Positions 25,715-32,688 of a stretch of DNA of 64,000 nt are shown here, in pieces. The position numbers and the translations under genes were made by a program. The stretch comes from Chryseobacterium sp. CH25 (GTDB taxonomy: Bacteria; Bacteroidota; Bacteroidia; Flavobacteriales; Weeksellaceae). The first letter of the stretch is position 1. Each line of letters begins with the position of its first letter. The notes beneath the pieces are model-generated. The model was not told the origin of the DNA, searched no databases, and saw only the letters and a program-made list of their open reading frames with translations. Location: NCBI RefSeq assembly GCF_004119455.1, contig NZ_NRQT01000001.1:310001-374000 (forward strand), read 5' to 3'.

Positions 25715-26196
25715 ATGAAAACAAAATTATTGTTTGCTGTTACAGCGAGTTTCCTTTCTCTTACGGCATTTTCACAAAAGAAAAAGCAGGCAGATAAACC
25801 TGCAAAGCAACAGGAAATGGCTATATATGCCGAAAAAAAGGAAATGACTATTATCTGGTGCGTCTGGAACAGGATAAACCGGTTCCGAATGTTTATGTGT
25901 ATTCCAACGGGGTAACCAAACCTTATAAAAACTATGCGGAACTTAAAGACGTTGTTATGGAATTTCCGGGAATGATGTCTTCCAATAATTCTACCAAAGA
26001 AGAACTGGTTTCTATTCTTAAAAAAGACAATCACTTTTATGAGATTACCTCACAGAGAAAAGATCCTAAAAACTTTGAAAAAACTGTTGTTACCGTATAC
26101 GAACTGATGGAGGGACAAAAAAGGATTGTTGAAGAATATGATTCTATCTATCAACTCATGGCTTCTCCTTATAAAGAGGCAATTTTCATTGATTAA
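25715..26196 (+). pseudogene. Small secreted protein of unknown function, frameshifted
   Basis: A protein of about 160 residues that I do not recognise. It starts with a signal peptide (MKTKLLFAVTASFLSLTAFSQ) and a lysine/glutamine-rich stretch, then continues in another frame with VRLEQDKPVPNVYVYSNGVTKPY and a mixed alpha/beta region to the stop at 26196. The frames meet at a run of seven A (25833-25839). Eight A would give AEKKGNDYYLVRLEQD. The zero-frame codons GAA AAA AAG contain the A_AAA_AAG heptamer, the classical -1 slippery site, so either an assembly error or real slippage is possible. The nucleoside phosphorylase starts 19 bases downstream and may be co-transcribed. Confidence 0.65.
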
Positions 26197-26215
26197 AAAC
26201 AAAAAAATATAAATT

Positions 26216-27070
26216 ATGCTAAACAAACTTGCTGCTTCAGAACTTATTCTGAATGAAGACGGAAGTGTATACCACTTGAATCTTTTACCCGAAGATATTG
26301 CTGATAAAATCATCCTTGTGGGTGACCCGGACAGAGTAGCAAAGGTTTCAAAATTTTTTGACACCGTAGAAATCAAAAAAAATAAAAGAGAATTTTACAC
26401 GCATACAGGAACACTTCGTGGAGAAAGAATTACTGTAATGTCTACCGGTATTGGAACAGAGAACATTGATATCGTAATGAACGAGCTTGATGCTCTTGTA
26501 AACATCGATCTTCAAAATAAAGAGTTCAAAACTGAGCACAAAGCCCTTGAGTTATTCCGTATGGGAACTTGTGGAAGTGTGAACCCTGATGTAGAGGTTG
26601 ATAATATGCTGGTTACTCAAAACGTAGTAGGATTAGATGGTCTAATGCATTTCTACCAGGACTACAATTTTGAAAATGAATTCTCTAAAAGCTTCATGGA
26701 AAGATTCCCTTACGAAAGGATCAAGCCAATGCTTTACTTCTCAGACTGGGCAGAAGAAATGGGTGAATACTACAAAGATGCTAAATACCATGGAAATACA
26801 GCTACTTTCCCTGGATTCTATGCTCCACAGGGAAGACAGCTTCGTCTAAAAGCTGTAGATGATAAGTTCCTTGAAACATTGAACGATCTTGGGGTTACCA
26901 ACTTTGAAATGGAAACCTCTGCCATCTATGCATTTTCAAAATTACTAGGTCACAAAGCAATTACTGTAAATAACGTAGTAGCTAACAGAAGACGTGGAGA
27001 ATTCTCTACAGACCACCACAACTCTGAGAAAAACCTGATTACTTGGGTTCTTGACAGAATTATTAAATAA
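26216..27070 (+). CDS. Nucleoside phosphorylase (uridine-phosphorylase type)
   Basis: A 284-residue cytosolic enzyme of the PNP/UDP phosphorylase family, which splits a nucleoside with phosphate to give free base and ribose-1-phosphate. The phosphate-binding segment ILVGDPDRVAKVSKFF and MSTGIGTENIDIVMNELDAL are typical. The mid-region FRMGTCGSVNPDVEVDNMLV and the substrate loop NFEMETSAIYAFSKLLG (Glu-Met-Glu contacts ribose) complete the site. Uridine is the likely substrate but other nucleosides cannot be excluded. It sits directly between a small secreted protein gene and an unknown gene whose start is 6 bases after its stop. Confidence 0.92.
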   Translation: MLNKLAASELILNEDGSVYHLNLLPEDIADKIILVGDPDRVAKVSKFFDTVEIKKNKREFYTHTGTLRGERITVMSTGIGTENIDIVMNELDALVNIDLQNKEFKTEHKALELFRMGTCGSVNPDVEVDNMLVTQNVVGLDGLMHFYQDYNFENEFSKSFMERFPYERIKPMLYFSDWAEEMGEYYKDAKYHGNTATFPGFYAPQGRQLRLKAVDDKFLETLNDLGVTNFEMETSAIYAFSKLLGHKAITVNNVVANRRRGEFSTDHHNSEKNLITWVLDRIIK

Positions 27071-27076
27071 ATCTTT

Positions 27077-27595
27077 ATGGGTCAGGACATCAGTTGTTTT
27101 ATTACCGATCAGTCTATTGAATTAGATAAAAGTATTGTTCATTTTAAGATCAGAAATGTCCTGTTTGTTCCTTTTGATATTCCCGGATCTTCTATATCCT
27201 GGTTTATTGAGGATGCTCAGAAATATGACCATGCTCAGGATCTGCTTGATGATTTCAAGCAATATCAGCCTGACGATCTGGTCTTATGGGGGGCGGATGA
27301 GAAACACACCGTTTTGGATATTATAAAACTCATTGAAGAACATCATATCAAAAACTTTCTCATTCAGCACACTTCCGATTTTGGAGGTATGCCCGTGGAT
27401 GATTATTTTCTGGGAGTATTTGATGGGAAAATCATGCAGGATTCCATCATCTTTGATGACGACTCTTTAAAAAAGAAATATTCTAATATTGATAAATACA
27501 GTGAGAAACTTAGACTGACTTTCAACTGGATCGGAATGGATAAGTTTCACGCTTACAGTTTTGCTGAAAAAGAATATTTTCAGACCGTAAAATAA
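27077..27595 (+). CDS. Conserved-looking protein of unknown function
   Basis: I do not recognise this 172-residue protein. It has no signal peptide or membrane segment and is acidic. It shows a mixed pattern with NVLFVPFDIPGSSISWFIEDAQKYDHAQDLL, a central DDLVLWGADEKHTVLDIIKLIEEHHI and an aromatic C-terminus. The spacing of short beta strands and helices suggests a compact alpha/beta domain. It starts 6 bases after the nucleoside phosphorylase, so a shared transcript and possibly a nucleoside-related role are likely. A terminator follows. Confidence 0.75.
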   Translation: MGQDISCFITDQSIELDKSIVHFKIRNVLFVPFDIPGSSISWFIEDAQKYDHAQDLLDDFKQYQPDDLVLWGADEKHTVLDIIKLIEEHHIKNFLIQHTSDFGGMPVDDYFLGVFDGKIMQDSIIFDDDSLKKKYSNIDKYSEKLRLTFNWIGMDKFHAYSFAEKEYFQTVK

Positions 27596-27620
27596 ACAGC
27601 CTATAGGCCCTGTTAAATAT

Positions 27621-27652
27621 AAAAACCTTTGGATTTTTCCAGAGGTTTTTTT
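27621..27652. terminator. Terminator between converging genes
   Basis: The stem AAACCTTTGGA/TCCAGAGGTTT with one G-T pair and A/T runs on both sides (27621-27652) ends the phosphorylase unit and may also serve the opposite strand. Confidence 0.85.
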
Positions 27653-27655
27653 ATA

Positions 27656-27766
27656 GGTTTTGGCTAAAGCCAGTGGATGGCTTATTTTTTTTGAATAGGT
27701 TAAAGCCCATTTCTATTGAGTTTCTTTATTGCGGATTCTGAGGATTGCGCAGATTTTTTCTTGCAG
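27656..27766. repeat. GCTAAAGCC repeat with adjoining CGCAGATTT piece
   Basis: TGGCTAAAGCCA (27661-27672) is a perfect small hairpin. A degenerate partner, GGTTAAAGCCC followed by TTCTATTGAG, lies at 27698-27720. This is the same two-part layout as at 12631-12690. A GCGGATT...GCGCAGATTTTTT segment follows at 27732-27760. Confidence 0.6.
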
Positions 27767-27778
27767 TCAGTTACTTTT

Positions 27779-28558
27779 TTAATGATTCAAATTAACCTCA
27801 TGAAATTTCCTTGGATCAGGATACTGAAAAACATAGCCCAACTCGGAAACCAATTTTGAGGATAAAACTTTTTTCCCTTTTACTTCTGTTTCCTCTTCCC
27901 CATTTTCTATATTTCTCTGGGCATTGACGACCTGAGCTTTTGACGGATGCAATGGGGTTGTTACATTATATAAGGATTTCTCTGTTCCATTTTCGATCAT
28001 TTTTAAAAGAATACCGGCAATATCTTTATAATGTATATGATTCACAGCAAAATCCAGATTACTTACCTTATAGTTTTTAAGAAGTCTATTATCTCCCATC
28101 AATCCACCAAGTCTCAGAATATTCACCTGTGGATATTTATTTCTTACCATTCTTTCTCCTGAAACTTTTTCAAAAGGAAGGTCTTCTTCTATTATCTCTT
28201 TTGATACATCCGGATAAACCCCTGTAGAGCTCATTAAAAACATTTGTCCTTTAAAATCTCTGACAAAAGAGGATAAATTCTGAATTCTGTTATATAAAGA
28301 ACTTACGCAACAGCTTTTCTCTGAAATAGGAATTGTAATAATTAAAACATCCAGGTTTTTCACAGCTTCCCATTGGGGATATGACTCACTGAGCTGATAG
28401 TCTGGAAAACTGGCAACAATGGCATGTGTACCTTCTGCATTGAGTTCATTTGCTTTTTCAACCGTTGTAGTAGTTGCATAAATTTCATACTGATCCGAAA
28501 TGGATGCCGAAATTTTGGCTCCCAGCCAGCCATATCCGATGATTCCTATTTTTTTCAT
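27779..28558 (-). CDS. Rossmann-fold NAD(P)-dependent epimerase/reductase-like protein
   Basis: A 259-residue cytosolic protein of the atypical short-chain dehydrogenase type (YeeZ-like). The dinucleotide-binding loop is IGIIGYGWLGAKI at residues 4-16. Later parts fit an NAD-dependent epimerase fold: LDVLIITIPIS, QMFLMSSTGVYPD, NILRLGGLMGDNRLLK and a substrate-side region HIHYKDIAGILLKMIENG. The usual YxxxK catalytic pair is not obvious. Its start overlaps the stop of the MarR/OhrR-like gene by 4 bases (ATGA), so the two are co-translated. Its role may be tied to the stress sensed by that regulator. Confidence 0.85.
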   Translation of the reverse strand: MKKIGIIGYGWLGAKISASISDQYEIYATTTTVEKANELNAEGTHAIVASFPDYQLSESYPQWEAVKNLDVLIITIPISEKSCCVSSLYNRIQNLSSFVRDFKGQMFLMSSTGVYPDVSKEIIEEDLPFEKVSGERMVRNKYPQVNILRLGGLMGDNRLLKNYKVSNLDFAVNHIHYKDIAGILLKMIENGTEKSLYNVTTPLHPSKAQVVNAQRNIENGEEETEVKGKKVLSSKLVSELGYVFQYPDPRKFHEVNLNH

Positions 28559-28983
28559 ATTTTGATTTGAGATTGTGTTGATAAAATTTCATCCATACCT
28601 GACATCAGCTGTTTCTTTTTTTCTTCATCAAGATGAAAGCAGCCCTGAACCAATTCCGGAATATGCTTAGCTTTATCCTTTAATGCTTTTCCTTGTTCTG
28701 TAAGACTTATCATCACTACTCTTTCATCTTCTAAACTTCGGTTCCTGTTGACCAATCCGTTTTTTTCCATACGCTTCAATAAGGGAGTTAATGTTCCGTT
28801 ATCCAGATGAAGGTGTTCTCCAATCTTTCCTATCTTCATTTCACCATCTTCCCATAATACCAGCATGACCAGATATTGAGGATACGTTAATGAAATTTCA
28901 TCCAGATAAGGTTTATATAAGCCCGTAATATATCTTGAAACAGCATAAGTTTTGAAGCACAAATGTTCTGACAGCGCGATCAT
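28555..28983 (-). CDS. MarR family regulator, OhrR-like
   Basis: A 142-residue dimeric winged-helix repressor. The N-terminal LCFKTYAVSRYITGLYKPYL and LTYPQYLVMLVLWE match the organic-peroxide sensor OhrR, including the reactive Cys near position 9. The DNA-binding region is MKIGKIGEHLHLDNGTLTPLLKRME and the wing follows in NRNRSLEDERVVMISLTEQG. It probably represses its own operon and releases DNA when the cysteine is oxidised. The promoter upstream has a 10-bp palindrome over its -33 element. It heads a two-gene operon with the Rossmann-fold protein. A typical ohr gene is not adjacent. Confidence 0.9.
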   Translation of the reverse strand: MIALSEHLCFKTYAVSRYITGLYKPYLDEISLTYPQYLVMLVLWEDGEMKIGKIGEHLHLDNGTLTPLLKRMEKNGLVNRNRSLEDERVVMISLTEQGKALKDKAKHIPELVQGCFHLDEEKKKQLMSGMDEILSTQSQIKI

Positions 28984-29001
28984 AATTCATTTTTTAAAAG
29001 A

Positions 29002-29030
29002 CAAAAATACTTAATTTATTTTGTGCACAA
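29002..29030 (-). promoter_or_regulatory. Promoter with overlapping palindrome for the OhrR-like operon
   Basis: On the minus strand TTG (29030-29028) and a perfect TATTTTTG (29009-29002) are 18 bases apart. The perfect palindrome TTGTGCACAA (29021-29030) overlaps the -33 element, the expected position for a repressor site. Autoregulation by the OhrR-like protein is inferred. Confidence 0.6.
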
Positions 29031-29082
29031 TATTTTTGTTTACAATATTTAAACTTAATTACTTTATTTTACAAATCATTAC

Positions 29083-29112
29083 ATAAAAAAGACCTCCGAA
29101 ACCGGAGGTCCT
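29083..29112 (-). terminator. Terminator after the YadA-head-like gene
   Basis: An 8-bp GC-rich stem GACCTCCG/CGGAGGTC (29091-29098 with 29103-29110) is followed by a T run on the minus strand. Confidence 0.9.
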
Positions 29113-29150
29113 TAACACCATATCAACTATAATAAAACTTATTATCAAAT

Positions 29151-30428
29151 TTAAAACTCATTAATCATCACATAAAAATGACCTGAGTTAAGACTGTTTG
29201 CACTTCCTGAGATATTAGTAAGATTAACTGTAATACTTGAGGTGGAAGTCATTCTTGGATTAGAAATAGAGAATGTTGAATTCCCTGCAAAATCTCCTGC
29301 TGGGGATACCACTACAACGGCCCTTGTAGAACCTGGCTGATATCCTGAAGGAACAGCAATTTCCAATGTGGTAGATTTCCCTGGAGGCATATTATTAATG
29401 GAAACTCCGGGCCATACTTCAAAACTGATTTGGTTTTTCTGTATACTCCCCCTCTCTCCCAGTTTATACTGTCCGTTTACATCTAATTTTGCGGAAGTAT
29501 TTGGAGCCCCCGTGCCAATGCCTACATTCGCATTATTATTCCCCAACACAATAGCATTGGCCTGTGAGGTAGTTGCTCCATATCCTACTGCAGTAGAAAA
29601 CTGTCCCAGAGCATTTGCTCCGGAGCCTACTGCTGTTGAATTTTCTTTATTGGTAACAGCATTATATCCTAAAGCTGTTTCACTGTTTGTATTGGTCTTT
29701 GCATTATAACCCACCGCTATAGACTGGAAACCTCCTGCTGAAGCGTTATTACCAATCGCTGTGGATTCGTTTTTACTGGTTTGAGCATTGTACCCAATTG
29801 CTGTGGACTTAAAAGCGCCTGCTGTGGATTTATTTCCTATCGCCAATGCTTCATTTGCAGTAACTGCGGCTGCACTACCAATGGAAATTCCCTGAAATGC
29901 AGAACTTGAACTTCCAATGGCAATTCCGTTCTGACCGGCATTAGCGCCCAATCCGAAACTTACAGAATTATCTACCCCTAATCTTCCTGCAGTAGCAGCA
30001 TTTACTTTAAAGATAAGGTCATCCATTGTTTTTGTTCCTAACGACAATGCAGTATTGGCTCCGCTATAGGTCCCGGCATTCTCTCCTGTTGTATTCCAAC
30101 CTGTTCCGGTATCTCCTTTACCGGTATTGGAAGAAGTGGAAATTCTGTTCCACTTAGTAGCAAACCAATAATAAAATCCAGCTTCTGTTAGTCCAGATTT
30201 TCCGTTATTCCAAACGATAAGTCCATCTGCCGGAGAAGGCACTGTTACAGCATCTGTATCTGAATTGAGGGCAATACTTGGAAGAAGTACTCCTTTATCT
30301 TTAGCACTTACATGAAGCATAGCAGATGCATCCGGACTGGGCAACCCAATCCCAATCTGTGCATATGTAAAAAACGTAAAGAGTAAAAAGAGAAGACTAA
30401 ATCTTAATTTATAATTTCTTTGCATCAC
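29151..30428 (-). CDS. Secreted protein with YadA-head-like beta-roll repeats
   Basis: A 425-residue protein with a signal peptide (about 23 residues) and the Bacteroidota surface-protein opening IGIGLPSPDASAMLHVSAKDKGVLLPSIAL. From about residue 150 to 305 it has tandem 14-16-residue repeats of the form AIGxxAxAxxxxSTAVGYxA, for example STAIGNNASAGGFQSIAVGYNA. This is the left-handed beta-roll of trimeric YadA-type adhesin heads. The membrane anchor barrel of Yersinia YadA is absent. The C-terminus (about 90 residues) is a separate beta domain ending in HFYVMINEF and is not an obvious T9SS domain. A surface or matrix role is likely. It has its own promoter and terminator. Confidence 0.78.
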   Translation of the reverse strand: MMQRNYKLRFSLLFLLFTFFTYAQIGIGLPSPDASAMLHVSAKDKGVLLPSIALNSDTDAVTVPSPADGLIVWNNGKSGLTEAGFYYWFATKWNRISTSSNTGKGDTGTGWNTTGENAGTYSGANTALSLGTKTMDDLIFKVNAATAGRLGVDNSVSFGLGANAGQNGIAIGSSSSAFQGISIGSAAAVTANEALAIGNKSTAGAFKSTAIGYNAQTSKNESTAIGNNASAGGFQSIAVGYNAKTNTNSETALGYNAVTNKENSTAVGSGANALGQFSTAVGYGATTSQANAIVLGNNNANVGIGTGAPNTSAKLDVNGQYKLGERGSIQKNQISFEVWPGVSINNMPPGKSTTLEIAVPSGYQPGSTRAVVVVSPAGDFAGNSTFSISNPRMTSTSSITVNLTNISGSANSLNSGHFYVMINEF

Positions 30429-30445
30429 CTATGTTTTTGAGGATG

Positions 30446-30453
30446 CAAAGATA
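30446..30453 (-). promoter_or_regulatory. -7 box of the YadA-head-like gene
   Basis: TATCTTTG on the minus strand matches TAnnTTTG perfectly, 17 bases before the ATG. Confidence 0.5.
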
Positions 30454-30682
30454 CAAACTTTTTAATAAATACATAATTTCATTGAAAATACAATAATTTA
30501 AAACACTTAAGTGTGATTAAACAGACCACTACTCACATAAAATTGAAAAATATACTAATTAACAATAGATTAAATACCCTTTGATTAGTACCATCATGTG
30601 AAATAAACAGCTGCACAATTTAAAACCAATAGATGAATAATTAACAAAAATTATCACCAAAAATTGAATAAAACATAATTTA

Positions 30683-31240
30683 TCACTCCCTAATGAAACA
30701 AGTTTCAATATGATCATTTATCATACCTGTGGCCTGCATGTGAGCATAAATAACTGTTGAACCAACGAATTTAAATCCTCTTTTCTTCAGATCTTTGGAA
30801 ATCATATCAGAAATTTCTGTAGTTGCGGGTACTTCCGACAAAGCTTTGGGCTGGTTATCAATGGGGGTTCCATCTATGAATCCCCAGATATATTTTGAAA
30901 AGCTTCCGAATTCTTTCTGAACTTCCATAAACCTCTGAGCATTGGTTACTGCAGCCAATATTTTAAGTTTATTTCTTATAATTCCAGAGTTATTCATCAA
31001 CTCTTCTATTTTCTGATCTGAATAGACGGCAACCTTTTTATAGTCGAAATAATCAAAAGCTTTTCTGAAGTTCTCTCTTTTAGAAAGAATGGTATACCAG
31101 CTCAAGCCTGCCTGAAAGCTTTCAAGGATAAGGAATTCAAAGATTGTTTCATCATCATAAACAGGTTTCCCCCATTCTTCATCATGGTATTTTCTGTAGA
31201 GGTCATCTTTCTCGCACCAGCCGCAGCGTATTTTTTCCAT
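30683..31240 (-). CDS. tag: DNA-3-methyladenine glycosylase I
   Basis: Removes 3-methyladenine from alkylated DNA as the first step of base excision repair. The 185-residue protein begins MEKIRCGWCEKDDLYRKYHD. It has the four zinc ligands of the Tag family: Cys6, His19, His177 and Cys181 (HIETC near the C-terminus). YHDEEWGKPVYDD, FQAGLSWYTILSKRENFRKAF and GFKFVGSTVIYAHMQATGMIND are all family signatures. The ATG at 31240 is preferred to a TTG three codons earlier. It is a single-gene unit, separated from neighbours on both sides. Confidence 0.96.
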   Translation of the reverse strand: MEKIRCGWCEKDDLYRKYHDEEWGKPVYDDETIFEFLILESFQAGLSWYTILSKRENFRKAFDYFDYKKVAVYSDQKIEELMNNSGIIRNKLKILAAVTNAQRFMEVQKEFGSFSKYIWGFIDGTPIDNQPKALSEVPATTEISDMISKDLKKRGFKFVGSTVIYAHMQATGMINDHIETCFIRE

Positions 31241-31378
31241 AATTATCAATTTTTATAACATAAAGGTAAGGTTGATTTAGAAAAGTATAACAAAAGATTA
31301 TGAAAAGTTTAACAAAGGAGGTCAATTTTAGGAATGGTTATTGTTTATTCAATACTACCAAACCAAATTTATAGTATT

Positions 31379-31678
31379 ATGAACAATTCAGATTACAACA
31401 AAGCGGAAAATGCAGTAAACAATGTAGAAAACTCTTTACAGAATGCAACGGAAAAAGCCAAATGGAAAATCAATGAATTGGCAGACAGAGCCAAGGACTA
31501 TATTAATGAAAAGAGGAATAATGACGAAGAGGCCAAACAGGAAGACTGGCTAGACAGGGTAAAAGCTAATGTATCCGATGCATGGGAAGATATTAAGGAC
31601 AAAGCTGATGAAGCTTGGGAAAAAACTAAGGATGCAGCAGAGGATGTAAAGGCAGAATGGAACAAGAAAACCAATTAA
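31379..31678 (+). CDS. Small highly charged helical protein
   Basis: A 99-residue protein made almost entirely of charged amphipathic helix, with near-repeats such as KAKWKINELADRAKDYINE, WLDRVKANVSDAWEDIKDKA and EAWEKTKDAAEDVKAEWNKK. Such Ala/Lys/Glu/Asp/Trp repeats are seen in stress-related YtxH/LEA/apolipoprotein-like proteins; the exact family is not recognised. No signal peptide is present. The ATG at 31379 is preferred over one at 31334 because the extra 15 residues are hydrophobic and do not fit the rest. It could bind membranes or protect proteins during desiccation or osmotic stress (inference). A terminator follows. Confidence 0.75.
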   Translation: MNNSDYNKAENAVNNVENSLQNATEKAKWKINELADRAKDYINEKRNNDEEAKQEDWLDRVKANVSDAWEDIKDKADEAWEKTKDAAEDVKAEWNKKTN

Positions 31679-31705
31679 AATTTCAGTCATATAAATATTT
31701 TCAAG

Positions 31706-31744
31706 AAAATGGGGTCTTATAATTGATAAGGCTCCATTTTTATT
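31706..31744 (+). terminator. Terminator after the helical protein gene
   Basis: A 15-bp stem with one mismatch and one wobble pair (31706-31720 with 31726-31740) and a 5-base loop ends in TTTTTATTA. Confidence 0.85.
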
Positions 31745-31766
31745 ATGTCATAACCACAATTATTGC

Positions 31767-31774
31767 TACATTTG
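31767..31774 (+). promoter_or_regulatory. -7 box of fabI
   Basis: TACATTTG is a perfect TAnnTTTG match, 24 bases before the ATG of fabI. No convincing -33 element was seen. Confidence 0.5.
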
Positions 31775-31798
31775 TATTTCAATAAACATTAAAAAATT

Positions 31799-32608
31799 AT
31801 GTCATACGGTTTACTTAAAGGCAAAAAGGGAATTATATTTGGGGCCCTTAATGAACAATCTATCGCATGGAAAGTTGCTGAAAGATGTCATGAGGAAGGT
31901 GCAGAATTCATCTTATCTAATGCTCCTATCGCTTTAAGAATGGGAGAACTTAATGGTTTAGCCGAAAAAACAGGTTCTGAAGTTATAGGTGCAGATGCTA
32001 CTTCTATCGAAGATCTTGAGAAACTTTTTGATGCTGCTGTTGCAAAATTTGGTAAAATCGACTTTATCCTTCATTCTATCGGAATGTCTATCAATGTAAG
32101 AAAAGGAAAACACTATACGGAAATGAACTACGATTGGTTGGAAAAAGGCTGGGATATTTCAGCGGTTTCTTTCCATAAAGTAATGCGTGTGGCTTGGGAG
32201 AAAGACTGTATGAATGAGTGGGGAAGCATCCTTGCACTTACTTATATTGCAGCTCAGAGAACATTCCCTGATTACAATGATATGTCTGATAACAAGGCTT
32301 ACCTAGAAAGTATTGCAAGAACTTTCGGAAACTATTGGGGTGAAAGAAAAGTACGTGTAAATACAGTTTCTCAGTCTCCTACTATGACTACTGCTGGTAG
32401 TGGTGTGAAAGGTTTCGGAGGATTCCTTGGTTATGCTGAAGATATGTCTCCACTAGGAAATGCTACAGCTCTTGAATGTGCAGACTATTGTGTAACTCTT
32501 TTCTCTGATCTTACTAAAAAAGTAACGATGCAGAATCTTTTCCATGATGGAGGTTTCAGCAGCTCAGGGGTTACTCAGAGAGTGATCAGTAAATATGATG
32601 CTGAATAA
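31799..32608 (+). CDS. fabI: Enoyl-[acyl-carrier-protein] reductase (NADH), FabI
   Basis: Catalyses the last, rate-limiting reduction in each cycle of type II fatty acid elongation. The 269-residue SDR protein has the FabI-type cofactor loop GALNEQSIAW (residues 15-24), HSIGMS at 92-97 and the FabI catalytic pair Tyr159 and Lys166 with six residues between, instead of the YxxxK of other SDRs. Further signatures are RTFGNYWGERKVRVNTVSQSP and LGNATALECADYCVTLFSDL. It is the drug target of triclosan-type inhibitors in relatives. It stands alone with a -7 box upstream and a GC-rich terminator downstream. Confidence 0.97.
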   Translation: MSYGLLKGKKGIIFGALNEQSIAWKVAERCHEEGAEFILSNAPIALRMGELNGLAEKTGSEVIGADATSIEDLEKLFDAAVAKFGKIDFILHSIGMSINVRKGKHYTEMNYDWLEKGWDISAVSFHKVMRVAWEKDCMNEWGSILALTYIAAQRTFPDYNDMSDNKAYLESIARTFGNYWGERKVRVNTVSQSPTMTTAGSGVKGFGGFLGYAEDMSPLGNATALECADYCVTLFSDLTKKVTMQNLFHDGGFSSSGVTQRVISKYDAE

Positions 32609-32633
32609 CAGTATTTAAAATATCTTATAAAAT

Positions 32634-32662
32634 AATCGGCGGCCTCTTTGAGGCCGCCGATT
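32634..32662. terminator. GC-rich hairpin between fabI and GH30 gene
   Basis: A perfect 13-bp stem (32634-32646 with 32650-32662) and a 3-base loop lie between two converging genes. The T tail is weak on the plus side and better on the minus side. It probably ends both transcripts. Confidence 0.85.
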
Positions 32663-32688
32663 CCACTTAAAATAATAGTAATATGATG

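Noticed and set aside
29151..30428. Calling the beta-roll protein a full trimeric autotransporter
   Set aside because: The C-terminal anchor barrel needed for type V secretion is missing.
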